Shown here: positions 1 to 8,497 of the stretch, piece after piece
Numbering within the stretch: the first letter of the stretch is position 1
Layout of the letters: the number at the start of each line of letters is the position of its first letter
From: DAIDKA01 sp049792815
Lineage (GTDB): Bacteria > Pseudomonadota > Gammaproteobacteria > Steroidobacterales > Steroidobacteraceae
Assembly: GCA_049792815.1 (NCBI GenBank)
Contig: JBARBG010000160.1
Location: forward strand, 55,211 to 119,210
Length of the DNA: 64,000 nucleotides
Direction of reading: 5' to 3'
Position numbers and translations under genes: made by a program
The notes under the pieces: model-generated
The model's input: only the letters and a program-made list of their open reading frames with translations
The model's database searches: none
Told to the model about the DNA's origin: nothing

Positions 1-99
1 CAGCGAGCAGCTGCAGCGGGCGGCACCGTCGCGCAGCGCCTGCGCCATCAGGGCCAGATTTTCGGCGGTCAGCAGCGGTCTGCGACCGACCGCGATCAA
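1..99 (-). CDS. partial unknown ORF running off the left edge
   Basis: An open frame on the minus strand could start at a TTG (97-99) that overlaps the dsbA-like stop codon and runs off the window. The visible residues begin LIAVGRRPLLTAENLALM. The close overlap suggests a gene co-transcribed with the upstream oxidoreductase. The IAVGRRP-like start vaguely recalls the cofactor-binding region of short-chain dehydrogenases, but about 32 residues are too few to assign a family. The start codon is not certain because the frame stays open further upstream. Confidence 0.3.
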   Translation of the reverse strand, partial: MIAVGRRPLLTAENLALMAQALRDGAARCSCSL

Positions 100-770
100 T
101 GAGATTCCTTGGCCACCAGGTATTTCACCAGCTGCAGCACCTGATTGGCACCCCCGGCGCTCTCCACGTTCAGGCGGTACTTGCCGTTCACGACTATGGT
201 GGGTGTGGAATCCACCTGGCCGTGCAATACATAAGCATCGTCGGCCTTGACCTTCACGTCCACGGCGAAGGACTGGCTGACGGCAATGAACTTGTCGACC
301 GGCACGCCGGTCAGCTTGTTGTAGATCCTGGCGGCGTCCGCAATGCTGGGCAGCGGGTTTCTGATGCGATTGGTTTGCGGATCCACGATCGACATTTCGC
401 CGCTTTTCCAGATGGCATCGAAAATCCCATCATTGGCGCGGTCGGCCACGCCCAGCGCTGCGGCCGTCACATAGGCGCGCTGGAGCATCGGCCAGTCCTC
501 GGCCGCATTGAATGAGGCCGGCACCTGGTTGAACACGGCATTGGGCGGCAGTTCCGCCTTCAACTGCTTGACGACGGGGCGGAACTCGGAGCAGTGCGGG
601 CAACCGTAGGAGAACACCTCGGTCACTTCCACCTTTCCAGGCGGCGCGCTGGTATGCAGCGCGGGAATGATCAGAAAATAATTCTGACCCTCGGTCCAGG
701 CGGTCTGGGCCGAAGCCACCAGGGGCAGGGTGCTGGCGAGCAGCGTCAACAGTGCAAGGCGTCGATTCAT
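96..770 (-). CDS. dsbA: thiol:disulfide interchange protein DsbA/DsbL family
   Basis: A 224-residue periplasmic thiol oxidoreductase of the DsbA type, which introduces disulfide bonds into exported proteins. The start at 770 gives a clear signal peptide (NRR, hydrophobic core, cleavage near VASA-Q) and has a GAGGAA ribosome binding site; an upstream in-frame ATG at 827 would put 19 charged residues before the signal. The active site is CPHC at residues 57-60 in FSYGCPHCSEF, and the cis-proline loop is visible as DSTPTIVV near the C-terminus. It lies 23 bases downstream of the ROK kinase gene on the same strand. Its nearness to the ccm operon fits a thiol-redox neighbourhood, although ccm runs the other way. 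The partner DsbB is not in the window. Confidence 0.9.
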   Translation of the reverse strand: MNRRLALLTLLASTLPLVASAQTAWTEGQNYFLIIPALHTSAPPGKVEVTEVFSYGCPHCSEFRPVVKQLKAELPPNAVFNQVPASFNAAEDWPMLQRAYVTAAALGVADRANDGIFDAIWKSGEMSIVDPQTNRIRNPLPSIADAARIYNKLTGVPVDKFIAVSQSFAVDVKVKADDAYVLHGQVDSTPTIVVNGKYRLNVESAGGANQVLQLVKYLVAKESH

Positions 771-793
771 GGCGGCGTGTTTCCTCGGGTTGA

Positions 794-1510
794 TCAAAGC
801 GGGCGGGCCCAGGTTTTGTCGGTCCACAACCTGAAGCCGCCCTTGAAGGCATTGGCGTTGTTTCCGGCGCGCGCATGGGGCGGCAGTTGCTTGAGTTTGG
901 CCACATTGCCGCCTCCCAGAACAACATAGTCCACTTCGAATGCGGCGCTCAAGCGTTCCACCACGTCAAGGACGGCCCGCCGCCAGCGCTTCTTGCCGAG
1001 GCGTGCAAGGCCGGCAATCCCCAGATAATCCTCGTAGGTGCGCTGCTTGCGATAGGGAAGGCGGCCCAGTTCCATGGGCTCGATGACACCGCCCAGGATC
1101 AGTGCCGAACCCAAGCCCGTCCCCAGGCCCAGGAACAGCATGCGACCCCCCTCGTAGCTGCCGATGGCCTGCATCGCGGCGTCATTGATGATGCGCACGG
1201 GTTTGCCGAAGCCGGCCGCATAATCAAAACCCACCCAGCCGCGGCCGAGATGGTGCGGTTCGGTAAGGGGCCGGCCATGCCAGACCACGCCGGGAAAACC
1301 CATGGACACCACGTCATACTTCCACCCATGCAACATGCCGCGCACGGCCTTGAGCATCTGCGCTGGGGTCAGTTTGGGATTTGAGTCGACGCGTCGCTCG
1401 GCGTCGTAGCCGCCGGGCACACCGGACAGCAGCGCCTTGACATGGGTGCCGCCGATATCAATGGCCAGGATGCGCCGCCTGCGGGCCGCCTTTGCTTTGG
1501 GTCTCATCAT
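794..1510 (-). CDS. ppgK: ROK-family sugar kinase, polyphosphate glucokinase-like
   Basis: A 238-residue cytoplasmic kinase of the ROK fold. Near residue 17 it has the phosphate-binding motif LAIDIGGTHVK, then the conserved INDA motif in VRIINDAAMQA, then the GLGTGLGSALI glycine-rich loop. Length and motif order match the short proteobacterial ROK proteins annotated as polyphosphate or ATP glucokinases, which phosphorylate glucose to glucose 6-phosphate. The zinc-binding cysteine cluster of ROK repressors is absent and there is no DNA-binding domain, so it is an enzyme and not a regulator. The phosphoryl donor cannot be read from sequence. It is followed by the dsbA-like gene and preceded by tRNA-Leu on the same strand. 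Confidence 0.8.
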   Translation of the reverse strand: MMRPKAKAARRRRILAIDIGGTHVKALLSGVPGGYDAERRVDSNPKLTPAQMLKAVRGMLHGWKYDVVSMGFPGVVWHGRPLTEPHHLGRGWVGFDYAAGFGKPVRIINDAAMQAIGSYEGGRMLFLGLGTGLGSALILGGVIEPMELGRLPYRKQRTYEDYLGIAGLARLGKKRWRRAVLDVVERLSAAFEVDYVVLGGGNVAKLKQLPPHARAGNNANAFKGGFRLWTDKTWARPL

Positions 1511-1515
1511 GTCTA

Positions 1516-1602
1516 TGGTGCCCGGAGCCGGAATCGAACCGGCACGGAGTTGCCCCCTAGGGATTTTAAGTCCCTTGCGTCTACCAATTTCGCCATCCGG
1601 GC
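1516..1602 (-). tRNA. tRNA-Leu (anticodon TAA)
   Basis: Read on the minus strand, a complete class II tRNA starts with GCCCGGA, which pairs with TCCGGGC near the 3' end, followed by discriminator A and an encoded CCA. The D arm contains TGGTAGACGC. The anticodon arm is AGGGA-CTTAAAA-TCCCT, giving anticodon TAA. A long variable arm typical of tRNA-Leu follows, and the T loop is GGTTCGATTCC. A TAGAAT (1625-1630, minus) is a plausible -10 about 16 bases before the mature 5' end; I could not find a convincing -35. Confidence 0.97.
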
Positions 1603-1674
1603 AGCGCGGTGCCGACAGGGGACGATTCTACCCCGGGGATGGCGATAAGCTACTGAATTTGCGAGACTGATCCC

Positions 1675-2301
1675 ATGTCCGGTTCAACTTTAAGTGCGGA
1701 AAATCTGCACCTGTGGCGCGCGGAGCGGCATGTGCTCAAAGGCGTCAACCTCACGGTGAACGGCGGCGAACTGCTGCAACTGACCGGCGCCAACGGCGCG
1801 GGCAAGACGACGCTGCTGCGTGCGTTATGCGGCTTGAACCACCTGGAGGAGGGCCGCGTGTTCTGGAACCAGCGCGATGTGCGCGAGGATCGCGAGGGGT
1901 TTCATGCCGCGCTGGTCTACCTGGGACATGAGCCGCCGCTGAAGCCGGACCTGTCGGGGGTTGAGAACTTGGGTTTCTGGACCGGCATGCGCCGGCGCAT
2001 CACCCGCACCGCCATCCATGACGCCCTGGTGAGAACCGGCGCCGGCGAGTTCGCCCTGCGCCCGGTGCGTACGCTCTCGGCCGGGCAGCGCCGGCGCGTG
2101 GCCCTGGCCGGACTGATACTGGCTGCGGTGCCTTTATGGCTGCTGGATGAGCCCACTACCAATCTGGACAGCGGCGGGCAGGAACTGGTGGCGGCGCTGC
2201 TGGATGCACACCTGACTGCGGGGGGAATTGCGATCGCGGCCGTGCATCGCCGACTGGCCGTCGAGCCCGCACGGGTGCGCGAATTGAATCTCGTCGCGTG
2301 A
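1675..2301 (+). CDS. ccmA: cytochrome c biogenesis ATP-binding export protein CcmA
   Basis: A 208-residue ABC ATPase of the CcmABCD complex, which releases holo-CcmE from CcmC by ATP hydrolysis at the inner membrane. It has Walker A GANGAGKTT (residues 38-46), the signature LSAGQRRRVALA and Walker B LWLLDEPT. It is the first gene of the ccm operon and begins just after the divergently transcribed tRNA-Leu. The stop overlaps the ATG of ccmB in a TGATG arrangement, which indicates translational coupling. Confidence 0.95.
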   Translation: MSGSTLSAENLHLWRAERHVLKGVNLTVNGGELLQLTGANGAGKTTLLRALCGLNHLEEGRVFWNQRDVREDREGFHAALVYLGHEPPLKPDLSGVENLGFWTGMRRRITRTAIHDALVRTGAGEFALRPVRTLSAGQRRRVALAGLILAAVPLWLLDEPTTNLDSGGQELVAALLDAHLTAGGIAIAAVHRRLAVEPARVRELNLVA

Positions 2302-2996
2302 TGTCGGCACCACCCGCACTCACGCCGCCGCTGCTGGCCGCGCGTCTGGTCGTCACGCGCGATCTGATGCTGGCGTTTCGCCGGCCCGAGCAACTGCTGC
2401 ATCCGCTGGCGTTTTTCGTGCTGGTGACGATGCTGTTTCCGCTGTCGGGATCCCCTGAACGGACCACCTTGCGGGTCATTGCCCCGGGTGTGTTGTGGGT
2501 CACCGCGTTGCTGGCCGCACTGCTGGCGCTGGATTTCCTGTTCCGCGATGACGCGCAGGACGGCACGCTGGAGCAATACGCCCTGTCGGGACAGTCGCTG
2601 ACCTGGCTGCTGCTGGGCAAGACCGCCGCTCACTGGCTGCTGACCGGCGTGCCGCTGTCGGTGATGGCGCCGCTGATGGGTTACACGCTGGGCGTGCCAG
2701 CTTCGGCCAGCGTCGGTATCATGCTGACCGTGGCGCTGGGGAGCCTGGCCCTGAGCTTCATCGGATCCATCGGCGCGGCATTGACCCTGGGCGCGCGGCG
2801 CGGTGGCGTGCTGCTTTCGATATTGATCCTGCCACTGGCGGCCCCGATTGTGATTTTTGGGAGCAAGGCCACAGAACTGGCCATCCGCGGGGAGGCATAT
2901 GGAGCCCCCATGGAACTGCTCGGGGCCATCGTGGTCCTGTCTTTCACTCTTGCCCCCCTGGCCGCGGCCGCCGCCGTTCGCATCAGCCTGGAGTAG
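2301..2996 (+). CDS. ccmB: heme exporter membrane protein CcmB
   Basis: A 231-residue polytopic membrane protein with about six hydrophobic segments, the permease-like subunit of the CcmABCD release complex. The ATG at 2301 overlaps the ccmA stop; a GTG at 2298 is also possible. The N-terminal half contains the RPEQLLHPLAFFVLV stretch usual at the first membrane segment, and the family phrase DFLFRDDAQDGTLEQ is present after the second segment. It is followed after 7 bases by ccmC. Confidence 0.93.
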   Translation: MSAPPALTPPLLAARLVVTRDLMLAFRRPEQLLHPLAFFVLVTMLFPLSGSPERTTLRVIAPGVLWVTALLAALLALDFLFRDDAQDGTLEQYALSGQSLTWLLLGKTAAHWLLTGVPLSVMAPLMGYTLGVPASASVGIMLTVALGSLALSFIGSIGAALTLGARRGGVLLSILILPLAAPIVIFGSKATELAIRGEAYGAPMELLGAIVVLSFTLAPLAAAAAVRISLE

Positions 2997-3003
2997 ACGT
3001 AAC

Positions 3004-3738
3004 GTGACTTGGACATGGTTTCATCGGCTGGGATCGCCGCCGTATGTGTACCGCCTGGCGGGGCGCCTGACACCCTGGTTTGGCTGGAGCGCCGGCGTGC
3101 TGATCCTTGTCGGCCTGTACGGCGGGCTGGTGCTGGCGCCGCCGGACTATCAGCAAGGCGACGGTTTCCGGATCATCTACGTACACGCGCCGACCGCATG
3201 GCTGTCGCTGATGGTCTACACCTGGATGGGAGTGGCCGCCGCCGTGGGACTGATCTGGCGCATCAAGGTCGCGCATGCGGTCGCCGCGGCCTGCGCGCCG
3301 GTGGGCGCCTCCTTCACAGCCGTGGCGCTGGCCACCGGGTCGCTGTTCGGCAAACCCATGTGGGGCACCTGGTGGGTTTGGAGCCCCCGGCTGACCTCCG
3401 AGCTGCTGCTGCTGTTCCTGTACATGGGGTACATGGGCCTCCGGGCGTCATTTGATGACACCCAGCGAGCAGACCGTGCCAGCGCCGTGCTGGCGGTCGT
3501 GGGAATCGTTAATGTACCCATCGTGCATTACTCAGTAGTGTGGTGGAACGACCTGCACCAGGCCTCGTCATTGACCTTGGGCGGCAAGGACACGATTGCC
3601 ACCTCCATGCTGGTGCCGCTGCTGGTGAGCCTGCTGGGCTTCACGCTGTACTTCGGCGCCATTCTGCTGGTACGTCTGCGGGGGGAGATACTGCGCCGCG
3701 AGCGCGCCGCCGCCTGGATCCGCGAGGCGCTGGCATGA
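3004..3738 (+). CDS. ccmC: heme handling protein CcmC
   Basis: A 244-residue, six-segment membrane protein that loads heme onto CcmE. I place the start at GTG 3004, giving the usual family N-terminus (TWTWFHRLGSPPYVYRLAGR); reading back to the ATG at 2857 would run into ccmB in another frame. The periplasmic tryptophan-rich motif reads WGTWWVWSPRLTSELLL, where E. coli and most homologues have Asp instead of Ser after VW. The second conserved motif VVWWNDLHQASS is intact. The TGA overlaps the ccmD ATG. The Asp-to-Ser change is the only odd point; everything else is canonical. Confidence 0.93.
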   Translation: MTWTWFHRLGSPPYVYRLAGRLTPWFGWSAGVLILVGLYGGLVLAPPDYQQGDGFRIIYVHAPTAWLSLMVYTWMGVAAAVGLIWRIKVAHAVAAACAPVGASFTAVALATGSLFGKPMWGTWWVWSPRLTSELLLLFLYMGYMGLRASFDDTQRADRASAVLAVVGIVNVPIVHYSVVWWNDLHQASSLTLGGKDTIATSMLVPLLVSLLGFTLYFGAILLVRLRGEILRRERAAAWIREALA

Positions 3739-3920
3739 TGATCCAGTTCAATTCGCTGGCCCAGTTTCTCGCGATGGGAAAATACGCCGCCTACGTCTGG
3801 CCCTCCTATGGCCTGACGTTGCTGGTCGTGGTGCTGAACATCATTTGGGCACGGCACCTGCTCAGGCAGGCGCAGATTGAGGCGCGCAGGCGTCTGGCCA
3901 TGCAGGAGGAGCGGGCATGA
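3735..3920 (+). CDS. ccmD: heme exporter small subunit CcmD
   Basis: A 61-residue single-pass membrane protein starting at the ATG that overlaps the ccmC stop (ATGA). It has the family pattern of a short N-terminus with GKYAAYVWPSYG, one hydrophobic helix (LTLLVVVLNIIWA), and a basic cytoplasmic tail (RQAQIEARRR). CcmD is needed for release of holo-CcmE from the CcmABC complex. Its position between ccmC and ccmE and its overlaps with both support the call. Confidence 0.92.
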   Translation: MMIQFNSLAQFLAMGKYAAYVWPSYGLTLLVVVLNIIWARHLLRQAQIEARRRLAMQEERA

Positions 3921-4351
3921 CACCGCAACGGCGCAAGCGTTTGTATCTGGTGCTGGGGATCGTCGCCGGCGTGGGCATCGCCGCCGGGCTGGCGCTGTCG
4001 GCCTTTCGTCAGAATGTCACATTCTATTTCATCCCAACCGAGGTGGCGCAAGGCACTGTGCATGGTGATGAAAGCTTCCAACTGGGCGGCATGGTCACCA
4101 AGGGCAGCGTGCAGCGGGTGCCGGGCAGCCTGCAGGTGAGTTTCGTGATCACCGATTTCAAGCATGACGTGCCGGTCACCTATTCGGGCGTGCTGCCTGA
4201 TCTGTTTCGCGAGGGCCAGGGCGTGATCTGCCATGGTCACCTGGACAGCCATGGCGTGTTCGTCGCGGATGATGTGCTGGCCAAGCACGATGAGAAGTAC
4301 ATGCCACCGAAGATCTCGGGCACGGCGCCGGTGTCACGGGGAGGAACCTGA
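3917..4351 (+). CDS. ccmE: heme chaperone CcmE
   Basis: A 144-residue periplasmic heme chaperone anchored by one N-terminal membrane helix (residues 9-30). The OB-fold core contains VPVTYSGVLPDLFREGQGV, and the covalent heme-binding histidine is H124 in LAKHDEKYMPP. It takes heme from CcmC and passes it to CcmF/H. The start overlaps ccmD and the stop overlaps ccmF (TGATG). Confidence 0.96.
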   Translation: MTPQRRKRLYLVLGIVAGVGIAAGLALSAFRQNVTFYFIPTEVAQGTVHGDESFQLGGMVTKGSVQRVPGSLQVSFVITDFKHDVPVTYSGVLPDLFREGQGVICHGHLDSHGVFVADDVLAKHDEKYMPPKISGTAPVSRGGT

Positions 4352-6309
4352 TGCTGCCTGAACTGGGTCACTTTGCACTGGTGCTGGCGCTGCTGCTGGC
4401 CGGACTGCAGGCGTTCTTTGGCATCCTGGGCCCGGCGCTGGGCCGCGATCGCTGGGTCGCCGCGACCAGCTTCTCGGTGGCCGGCCAATTTGTGATGGTG
4501 GCGACCGCGGTGGGCGTTCTGGTGTACGCCTTTGTGAATTTCGACTTCTCCGTGCTCTATGTCGCCGAGAATTCCAATTCGGCACTGCCGCTGGGGTATC
4601 GCATCGCGGCGCTGTGGGGTGCGCACGAAGGCTCGCTGCTGCTGTGGATCTTCCTGCTCAGCGCGTGGACGCTGGCGGTGGCCGTCCTCACGCGCAATCT
4701 CCCGGAGCGGTTCGCGGCGCGGGTGCTGGGGGTTCTGGGCGTACTGAGCTTCGGCTTTCTGCTGTTCACGCTTGCGACCTCCGACCCTTTCCAGCGGTTG
4801 CTGCCGGCGGCCGCCGATGGCCGTGACCTGAACCCGCTGCTGCAGGATCCGGGTCTGGCGGTGCATCCGCCCATTCTCTACACCGGTTATGTGGGACTGG
4901 CCGTGGCCTTCTCATTCGCCTGCGCGGCCATGCTTGAAGGGCGCATGGATCCGTCCTGGGCGCGCTGGACGCGGCCCTGGACCACCGCGGCCTGGGCCTT
5001 TCTCACCTGTGGCATCACTCTGGGCAGCTGGTGGTCGTACTACACGCTGGGCTGGGGCGGCTACTGGGAATGGGATCCGGTGGAGAACGCCTCGTTCATG
5101 CCGTGGCTGGTGGCCACAGCGCTGATTCATTCCCTGGCGGTCACCGAAAAACGCGGTCTGTTCAAGAGCTGGACGCTGCTGCTGGCCATTCTGGCCTTTT
5201 CCTTAAGTCTGATGGGAACCTTCCTGGTGCGCTCCGGCGTGCTGGTGTCAGTGCATTCCTTTGCCGCGGATCCGTCGCGCGGGCGATTCATCCTCGCCTT
5301 TCTGGGCATCGTCATCGGCGGCGCCCTGACGCTGTACGCCTGGCGGGCTCCGCTGCTGAAGTCGAACGCGGGTTTCGAGCTGCTGTCGCGCGAAAGCTTC
5401 CTGCTCTTCAACAACATCCTGCTGGTGGTCGCGGCGGCCACGGTGCTGGGCGGCACGCTGGCGCCGCTGATCGCGGACACTCTGGGCCAGACCGCGCTGT
5501 CGGTGGGGCCGCCATACTTCCGGCCGACCTTCCTGCTGGCGGTGGTGCCGCTGCTGCTGCTGCTGGGGGTCGGCATTCATGCCAACTGGAAGCGCGGGCG
5601 TCTCGAGGGCATGGCGCGCGCCTTGCTCGTGACGCTGGGCGCTGCCTTGCTTTTCGGTGCCGCCATTGTATTTGGCGCCTTTGGCGGCAAGCATGCGCTG
5701 GCCATCACCGGCTTCGCACTGGGCGGCTGGATCATTCTCTCCTCGCTCATCGATCCACTGGATCGGCTGCGACGCCATTTGAGTCTGTCGCGGGCCGTGA
5801 TCGGCATGACCGTGGCGCATATCGGGCTTGCGGTGGCCGTCATCGCTCTGACTGGCGTGGAGTCCTACACCAGCGAGCAGGACATCGCGCTCGCCCCCGG
5901 TGCCAGCGCCAACCTCGGCGGCTACGACTTCAAGCTGACCGAAACCCAGCCCATCGAGGGTCCGAACTACAACGCCATCCGCGCCACCGTCATCGTCACC
6001 CGCAACGGGCAGCCGATCACCACCTTGTACCCGGAGAGCCGCAACTTCTGGGTGCAGCAGCAGAACCGCAAGGTCGCCGGCATCTACAATCTGCACGGCA
6101 CGGATCTGTTCATTGCGCTGGGGGATGACCTGGGCGCGGGACGCTGGAGCTTTCGCGCCCAGATCCGGCCGCTGATCACGCTGCTGTGGCTGGGACCGCT
6201 GTTCATGGCGCTGGGCGGTGCCCTGGCACTGTCCGACAGCCGTTATCGCCTGGCGCGCGCCGGCGCGCGCGACGCGCTGGCGGGTGCTGCCCACGGAGAA
6301 GCGCGTTGA
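4351..6309 (+). CDS. ccmF: heme lyase CcmF
   Basis: A 652-residue polytopic membrane protein, the heme lyase that joins heme to apocytochrome c with CcmH and CcmI. The WWD-type domain is present as GWGGYWEWDPVENASFMPW; the second aromatic is Tyr where many homologues have Trp. The long periplasmic region before the last membrane helix (about residues 490-615) matches family length. The stop overlaps the TTG start of ccmG. Confidence 0.96.
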   Translation: MLPELGHFALVLALLLAGLQAFFGILGPALGRDRWVAATSFSVAGQFVMVATAVGVLVYAFVNFDFSVLYVAENSNSALPLGYRIAALWGAHEGSLLLWIFLLSAWTLAVAVLTRNLPERFAARVLGVLGVLSFGFLLFTLATSDPFQRLLPAAADGRDLNPLLQDPGLAVHPPILYTGYVGLAVAFSFACAAMLEGRMDPSWARWTRPWTTAAWAFLTCGITLGSWWSYYTLGWGGYWEWDPVENASFMPWLVATALIHSLAVTEKRGLFKSWTLLLAILAFSLSLMGTFLVRSGVLVSVHSFAADPSRGRFILAFLGIVIGGALTLYAWRAPLLKSNAGFELLSRESFLLFNNILLVVAAATVLGGTLAPLIADTLGQTALSVGPPYFRPTFLLAVVPLLLLLGVGIHANWKRGRLEGMARALLVTLGAALLFGAAIVFGAFGGKHALAITGFALGGWIILSSLIDPLDRLRRHLSLSRAVIGMTVAHIGLAVAVIALTGVESYTSEQDIALAPGASANLGGYDFKLTETQPIEGPNYNAIRATVIVTRNGQPITTLYPESRNFWVQQQNRKVAGIYNLHGTDLFIALGDDLGAGRWSFRAQIRPLITLLWLGPLFMALGGALALSDSRYRLARAGARDALAGAAHGEAR

Positions 6310-6878
6310 CGCCACGCTTCCTGGTACCGCTGGGGGTGTTCATCGCCTTGGTGGTCGTGCTCGCCGTGGGCATCAATCATTCGCACGAAGTCGGTGTGCT
6401 GCAGTCGCCGCTGGTGGGTCATCAGATCCCGGACTGGGAACTGCCGGTATTGACCGATCCGGCGAAGACCTTGGGTGCGCGCGAACTGAAGGGACAGTGG
6501 TACGTGCTCAACTATTGGGGGGCGTGGTGTTATGCCTGTCGGGCCGAGCATTCCACACTGCTTCAGGCGCAACGGGAGGCACGGGTACAGATCATCGGCG
6601 TCGACTGGGTGGCGGGTAATCAGGATGAGAACGCGGCGGCGCTGGACTGGCTGGCGCGGCTCGGTAATCCCTACCGCCAGGTCGTCACCGATCGTGACGG
6701 GAGCACGGCGATCAACCTCGGCATCGCGGGGGCACCCGAGTCCTTCCTGGTGAATCCGCAGGGCGTGATCGTCTACAAGGAACCCGGAATCATCACACCG
6801 GAGATCTGGCGGCGCGAGTTCCTGTCGCGCCTGCCGCCGCAGTCCACCGTTCCGAGCGCAAACCCGGGAGCTGCGTGA
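6306..6878 (+). CDS. ccmG: thiol:disulfide interchange protein CcmG/DsbE
   Basis: A 190-residue membrane-anchored thioredoxin-like protein that reduces the CXXCH cysteines of apocytochrome c, or CcmH, in the periplasm. I choose TTG 6306, which overlaps the ccmF stop and gives a normal anchor (residues 5-22); upstream ATGs lie inside ccmF. The active site is WCYACR (C75, C78) and the conserved VDWVAGNQDE segment follows. The TTG start makes it the weakest start in the operon, possibly kept low relative to CcmF. Confidence 0.92.
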   Translation: MTPRFLVPLGVFIALVVVLAVGINHSHEVGVLQSPLVGHQIPDWELPVLTDPAKTLGARELKGQWYVLNYWGAWCYACRAEHSTLLQAQREARVQIIGVDWVAGNQDENAAALDWLARLGNPYRQVVTDRDGSTAINLGIAGAPESFLVNPQGVIVYKEPGIITPEIWRREFLSRLPPQSTVPSANPGAA

Positions 6879-7318
6879 GGACCTCGGCTGCAGGGGCCAT
6901 CGCGCTGGGTTGCCTGCTGGCCTTCGTGCCGCTGCGGCACGCCCTGGCGGTGGATCCGACGCGGCTGTCCGATCCGGTACTGCAGGCGCGCTACGAGGTC
7001 CTGATCCACGAGCTGCGCTGCGTGCAGTGCCAGGACAACTCACTGGCGGATTCGGAGGTCAATGTCGCCGCCGATGTGCGCCGTCAGATTCGCAACATGC
7101 TCAGCCAGGGCAAGTCTGACCAGGAGATCAAGGCCTATCTGGTATCCCGCTACAGCGAATTCATCCTGTTCCGGCCCACGTACTCCTGGCGCAACGCCTG
7201 GTTGTGGGCACTGCCGGCGGTGCTGCTGCTGGTCGGGTTCTTCAGCGCCGCACGCGTCATCAGACAGCGCGCCAAGCTGGTGGACAACGATGACGATGGG
7301 GACGTTTCCCAGTCATGA
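6875..7318 (+). CDS. ccmH: cytochrome c-type biogenesis protein CcmH
   Basis: A 147-residue periplasmic protein with a signal peptide, the short CcmH/CycL domain and a C-terminal membrane helix (WLWALPAVLLLVGFFSAA). The reactive motif LRCVQCQDNSLADS places the cysteines at 49 and 52. It receives the reductant from CcmG and reduces apocytochrome c for CcmF. The GTG start overlaps the ccmG stop. The E. coli-type TPR extension is not fused here but is encoded separately by the next gene. Confidence 0.95.
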   Translation: MRTSAAGAIALGCLLAFVPLRHALAVDPTRLSDPVLQARYEVLIHELRCVQCQDNSLADSEVNVAADVRRQIRNMLSQGKSDQEIKAYLVSRYSEFILFRPTYSWRNAWLWALPAVLLLVGFFSAARVIRQRAKLVDNDDDGDVSQS

Positions 7319-8364
7319 CCACCTTCATTCTCATCGCGGCCGGGATGGTGCTCGCGGTATCGGCGCTGCTCGCGCTGCCGCTGCTGTCCAGCCGGCGCCT
7401 GGCAGCGCCGCGCTCGCCCTGGACAGCGCTTGCGGTGCTGCTGGTGCTGCTGGTCGGCGCGGGCGGGTTGTACGCCAGGTTCAGCAACTGGAACTGGTCG
7501 CAGGCCGCGAATCAGGCCGCTGACGGGTCGCCGGAGTCGATGGTGTCGACGCTGGCGCGCCGGCTCGCCCGCCACCCCGATGATCTCAGTGGCTGGCTGA
7601 TGCTCGGCCGCTCCTACAGCGTGCTGGCGGAGCGTGCCCCTGAAATGAGGCCGCTTGAAATCCGGGCGTACGAGCATGCCAATGAGCTCGCGAAAGGCGA
7701 AAACGTCGAGGCGCTGCAGGGTCTGGCCGAGGCGCTGGTCGCGCAGGACGACACTGAGCTTGGCGGACGGGCGGGTGCGCTGATCGAGAAGGCGCTGACG
7801 CTGGCGCCGCAGTCCCCCAAACTGCTGTTCTACGGCGCTGCCGCAGCCATTCAGCGTCGGCAGCTGCCCCTGGCGCGCGAGCGCTTCGTCAGCCTGCTGG
7901 CCGAGAACCCTCCTGAGAATGTCCGTACCATCATCCAGCAGCAGGTCAATGCCATTGACCAGGCGCTGGGCGCGGCCGCGCCGGCTGCGAGTCAGGTCGG
8001 CCCCTCTGCCGCCTCCGCAGTCCCCGCCCGGGTCCGGATCACCATTACTCTTGCGCCCAAGGTCAAGCCAGAAGACAAGGCCGACGCCCCACTGTTCGTG
8101 TTCGTGCGCGATCCGCGTGGCGCCGGACCGCCGCTGGCCGTCAAACGCCTGGAGGCACACTTTCCGCAAACCATTGAATTGTCATCATCCGATGCCATGC
8201 TGGCCGGGCATGGCATGCAGGTGGGTCAGGATGTGGAAATCGTCGCCCGAATCTCCAGCTCCGGAGGCCCGCTGGCCAGGAGCGGCGATCCCTTCGGCTC
8301 CGTTGCCTATCATGTTGGGCCAACGGGCGCCGTGAACGTGGCCATCGACCGACTGACGCCCTGA
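7315..8364 (+). CDS. ccmI: cytochrome c biogenesis TPR protein CcmI/CycH
   Basis: A 349-residue apocytochrome c chaperone. Two hydrophobic segments lie at the N-terminus (about residues 2-22 and 38-56), followed by a periplasmic TPR region (LSGWLMLGRSYSVLAE, ALQGLAEALV, PKLLFYGAAA) and a C-terminal beta-rich domain (about residues 240-348) found in full-length CcmI. It closes the ccm operon; its ATG overlaps the ccmH stop. A GC-rich imperfect inverted repeat (8379-8389 with 8442-8452) follows, too far apart to call a terminator. Confidence 0.9.
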   Translation: MTTFILIAAGMVLAVSALLALPLLSSRRLAAPRSPWTALAVLLVLLVGAGGLYARFSNWNWSQAANQAADGSPESMVSTLARRLARHPDDLSGWLMLGRSYSVLAERAPEMRPLEIRAYEHANELAKGENVEALQGLAEALVAQDDTELGGRAGALIEKALTLAPQSPKLLFYGAAAAIQRRQLPLARERFVSLLAENPPENVRTIIQQQVNAIDQALGAAAPAASQVGPSAASAVPARVRITITLAPKVKPEDKADAPLFVFVRDPRGAGPPLAVKRLEAHFPQTIELSSSDAMLAGHGMQVGQDVEIVARISSSGGPLARSGDPFGSVAYHVGPTGAVNVAIDRLTP

Positions 8365-8497
8365 GGCGCAATATATCGGCTGCGCTGCCGGTCCAGTTCT
8401 TGTAGGACAGGTTACAGATCACCCGGCGGTCGAGATTCTCTGGCAGCGCGGCATGCGTCTTGCTTCAGTCTTGGCTTAGGACTACAGGAGATCCGAT

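Noticed and set aside
1516..1602. tRNA-Leu as an integration site (att) for a genomic island
   Set aside because: The adjacent genes are core functions (ccm operon, dsbA-like, ROK kinase), there is no integrase, and I saw no repeated copy of the tRNA 3' end in the window.
5031..6128. 365-codon second frame inside ccmF
   Set aside because: Arg/Gly/Ala-rich shadow frame of ccmF; no initiation signal.
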